Source of the DNA: JAMZMI01 sp039944535
Lineage (GTDB): Bacteria; Bacteroidota; Bacteroidia; Cytophagales; Cyclobacteriaceae
Direction: 5' to 3'
DNA: 64,000 bases
Assembly (NCBI GenBank): GCA_039944535.1
Contig: JBDUYP010000013.1
Span: 3,230-67,229, forward strand
A program made the position numbers and the translations under genes. This document shows positions 62,669-64,000 of the stretch, piece by piece. The notes beneath the pieces are model-generated. The model saw only the letters and a list, made by a program, of their open reading frames with translations, was not told the origin of the DNA and searched no databases. Each line of letters opens with the position of its first letter. Position 1 is the stretch's first letter.

Positions 62669-62788
62669 CTTATCAAAAGTTGTAATATTTAGTCATCCTG
62701 AATTCATTTCAGGATCTTACTTCACTCATTGCGTGTAAGGTCAAAGATTCTGAAACAAGTTCAGAATGACACCAGACTTTTGATAAGC
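62668..62788. repeat. Nested-palindrome element (MITE-like)
   Basis: The outer arms are a perfect 13-bp inverted repeat, gcttatcaaaagt (62668-62680) and acttttgataagc (62776-62788). Inside are imperfect ~27-bp arms starting GTCATCCTGAA (62692) and ending TTCAGAATGAC (62770), with a central loop. The inner arms resemble the dispersed GTCATTCTGAA repeat known from Bacteroidota. A small non-autonomous mobile element is likely. Confidence 0.6.
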
Positions 62789-62856
62789 CTCTTTTTTTAT
62801 GGCCTTTGGTTTCGAATAAAGATTATAAATTAGTTGTGTTTAAAGAAGCTAAACTA

Positions 62857-62890
62857 GATCAGCACGCTTTGCAAAAGCGCGCTAGGGGGA
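62857..62890 (+). repeat. REP-like hairpin, copy B
   Basis: Same unit as copy A, identical over gatcagcacgctttgcaaaa, here with the fuller right arm AAAGCGCGC. The stem GCACGCTTT / AAAGCGCGC pairs completely apart from one G-T type position. It lies 58 bp upstream of the small membrane protein gene. Confidence 0.8.
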
Positions 62891-62947
62891 TTTAATTTAT
62901 GCAGGAGATACATTAATTACCAATGTCCAGATTCAAACTTCATCTCA

Positions 62948-63418
62948 ATGAAAAAACTTGAGTTCGAATCGCCATCAATAAGTAAAAAGAAACTGTTTAG
63001 GATGATTCTATTCCATCTTTTTTTAGTTGCTATCATTCAACTAATTAATTTAAATATGTCTTCTTTATTCACATCGGTTGTAATAGTAATGGTTGTATCT
63101 TTTTTTCTAACATTTAGTAGAAGAACTTTAGAAGCGTTAGAACTTGAAATGAAAATAGATCAGCGCATGCTAATATTTACAAGCACAAATATGTGGGGTA
63201 TGTCATATAAAGATGAAATTGATTTCGACAGTCTTAATTATCAAATAACTGTCTCTGATAATAAAAGATTAAAAAAGATCAGTTTTTTGAAAAATCGTAA
63301 AATCATAACAAGTATTCCTTACAGAGTTATCAGGAAATCTCCGACAATGGTAGACGACCTTTTAGTTAAATTGAAAGAGATTAAAGAACCTTCCAAAGAA
63401 ATCTATTCTGTGTGGTAG
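62948..63418 (+). CDS. Small two-helix membrane protein inside the repeat cluster
   Basis: 156 aa. Two membrane helices (about 18-36 and 40-58, LFLVAIIQLINL and FTSVVIVMVVSFFLTF) are followed by a soluble beta-rich tail (MKIDQRMLIFTSTNMWGMSYKDEIDFDSLNY), a layout like PH-domain-type membrane proteins. It is noticeably more AT-rich than its neighbours and is flanked by inverted REP-like hairpins (62857 and 63476), which suggests a recently gained gene. I do not recognise a family. Confidence 0.65.
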   Translation: MKKLEFESPSISKKKLFRMILFHLFLVAIIQLINLNMSSLFTSVVIVMVVSFFLTFSRRTLEALELEMKIDQRMLIFTSTNMWGMSYKDEIDFDSLNYQITVSDNKRLKKISFLKNRKIITSIPYRVIRKSPTMVDDLLVKLKEIKEPSKEIYSVW

Positions 63419-63475
63419 TAAGAGTAGTCACCCGAAGAGCAACCCTACACCTACATATAAGTAATAGCCGATCCC

Positions 63476-63505
63476 ACTGGCGCGCTTTTGTAAAGCGTGC
63501 TAATT
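63476..63505 (-). repeat. REP-like hairpin, copy C (inverted)
   Basis: The reverse complement reads agcacgctttacaaaagcgc, matching copies A and B with one change in the loop. It lies between the small membrane protein gene and the RAYT gene. Confidence 0.78.
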
Positions 63506-63532
63506 TGCTTTGTATTTGTAGTACGAGTAGCC

Positions 63533-63585
63533 CCACGCTATGCGGATTAGTAATCCGTGCCCATTTATATAAGTATTTGCAATAC
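63533..63585. repeat. Further hairpins upstream of the RAYT gene
   Basis: A second type of unit, CGGATT-AGT-AATCCG inside a longer imperfect palindrome (63533-63562), and the mini-hairpin GTATT-TGC-AATAC (63573-63585) lie just before the RAYT start codon. RAYT enzymes act on such structured repeats. Confidence 0.65.
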
Positions 63586-63610
63586 GATTGACTTCCATTA
63601 CCTTCGATAT

Positions 63611-64000
63611 ATGTCTCATAAGTACAAAGCGAGAGATTTGGGCGCGCTCTATTTTATCACTGTCACTGTAGTTGATTGGGTGGACTTACTCACCAAGCCT
63701 TGCTACAAGGACATCATTATTGACTCGCTCAAATATTGTCAACAGTCCAAAGGTCTAAATGTTCATGCCTATGTTATTATGAGCAATCATTTTCATGCTA
63801 TAGTTAGTAGCGAATCTGAGCTATTGGAAAATATCATGAGGGACTTAAAGAAGTTTACGAGCAAAAGATTGATTGAAGAAATTGCTCAGACCAACGACGG
63901 TCGGAGGGAATGGATGCTTAAGAAGTTTGAGTTTGCGGCTAAGAGAGTTAGTAAAGGCGTGAATTATAAAGTTTGGCAAGATGGTTTTCATCCTATTCAT
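63611..64000 (+). CDS. REP-associated tyrosine transposase (RAYT/Y1 family), 5' part
   Basis: 130 residues are visible before the window ends in the open frame. ATG at 63611 starts MSHKYKARDLGALYFITVTVVDWVD, the usual N terminus of Bacteroidota Y1 (IS200-like) transposase relatives. The HUH metal motif is intact in MSNHFHAIV (about 58-66). The conserved helix ENIMRDLKKFTSKRLIE and the WQDGFHP block follow. The catalytic Tyr, expected in a Y-I-H-N-N-P-V-like motif, lies beyond the window. RAYTs are single-copy housekept transposases that bind and move REP hairpins; matching hairpins lie directly upstream. Confidence 0.88.
   Translation, partial: MSHKYKARDLGALYFITVTVVDWVDLLTKPCYKDIIIDSLKYCQQSKGLNVHAYVIMSNHFHAIVSSESELLENIMRDLKKFTSKRLIEEIAQTNDGRREWMLKKFEFAAKRVSKGVNYKVWQDGFHPIH

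Noticed and set aside
62637..63505. CRISPR array
   Set aside because: The repeats are hairpin units at irregular spacing and in both orientations, with no regular spacers and no cas genes.

Overview
The window looks like chromosomal DNA of a free-living Bacteroidota, most likely a Cytophagales/Cyclobacteriaceae-type marine or soil bacterium. The signs are a PorP/SprF protein paired with an OmpA-LysM protein, a 1304-aa secreted protein with a type IX secretion C-terminal sorting tail, a TonB receptor with a carboxypeptidase-like N-terminal plug extension, several -7 promoter elements matching the Bacteroidota consensus TAnnTTTG, little use of Shine-Dalgarno sequences, and many families typical of the phylum (DUF4153, DUF6090, DUF6495, DUF4136, DUF2141, LytS/LytTR pairs). 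No rRNA, tRNA, CRISPR array or prophage was seen.

Layout. 0-10 kb: the end of a PorP/SprF gene, an OmpA-family partner, a converging TPR-CHAT protease-like gene, a TPR hybrid histidine kinase, a GH1 glucosidase and an AHSA1-like protein. 10-20 kb: small membrane and SH3 genes, then a patchwork zone (11.0-12.9 kb) with a truncated reading frame, an orphan nuclease-like gene and a broken copy of the 3' end of mnmE. This is followed by a DUF4153 membrane protein, a NEW3-ABC ATPase-ABC permease operon and intact mnmE. 20-28 kb: the large Ig/PKD secreted protein, then an alpha/beta hydrolase, a 7TMR-DISM histidine kinase and a LytTR regulator. 28-32 kb: a four-gene metal-transport operon (DtxR regulator, membrane-anchored DtxR-FeoA fusion, FeoB GTPase half, FeoB membrane half) behind a clear palindromic operator. 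32-44 kb: a glycosyltransferase, dapD, a TPR lipoprotein, lysA, transporters (NhaC and NSS families), conserved unknowns, and an acyl-CoA dehydrogenase whose promoter is bracketed by two near-identical palindromes. 44-49 kb: a five-gene operon of TonB receptor, DUF2141, TPR protein, LytS-type kinase and LytTR regulator, preceded by a textbook LytTR direct repeat. 49-62 kb: an amidohydrolase, a binding-protein-fused histidine kinase, an aldose epimerase, a desaturase, a DEAD-box helicase, an M49-like peptidase, a beta-propeller lipoprotein and an M28 peptidase. 62.4-64 kb: a cluster of small hairpin repeats ending in the start of a REP-associated tyrosine transposase (RAYT) cut off by the window edge.

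The genes are mostly housekeeping, envelope and sensory functions. dapD and lysA share lysine/diaminopimelate synthesis but are separated by a lipoprotein gene. The most informative non-gene signals are regulatory: a DtxR-type operator inside its own promoter, the paired palindromes at the acyl-CoA dehydrogenase, and the LytTR site in front of an operon that encodes its own LytTR regulator. The clearest mobile-DNA signals are the RAYT/hairpin cluster at the right end and the mosaic region at 11-12.6 kb. All function calls come from reading the sequence by eye. No database search or structure prediction was run.
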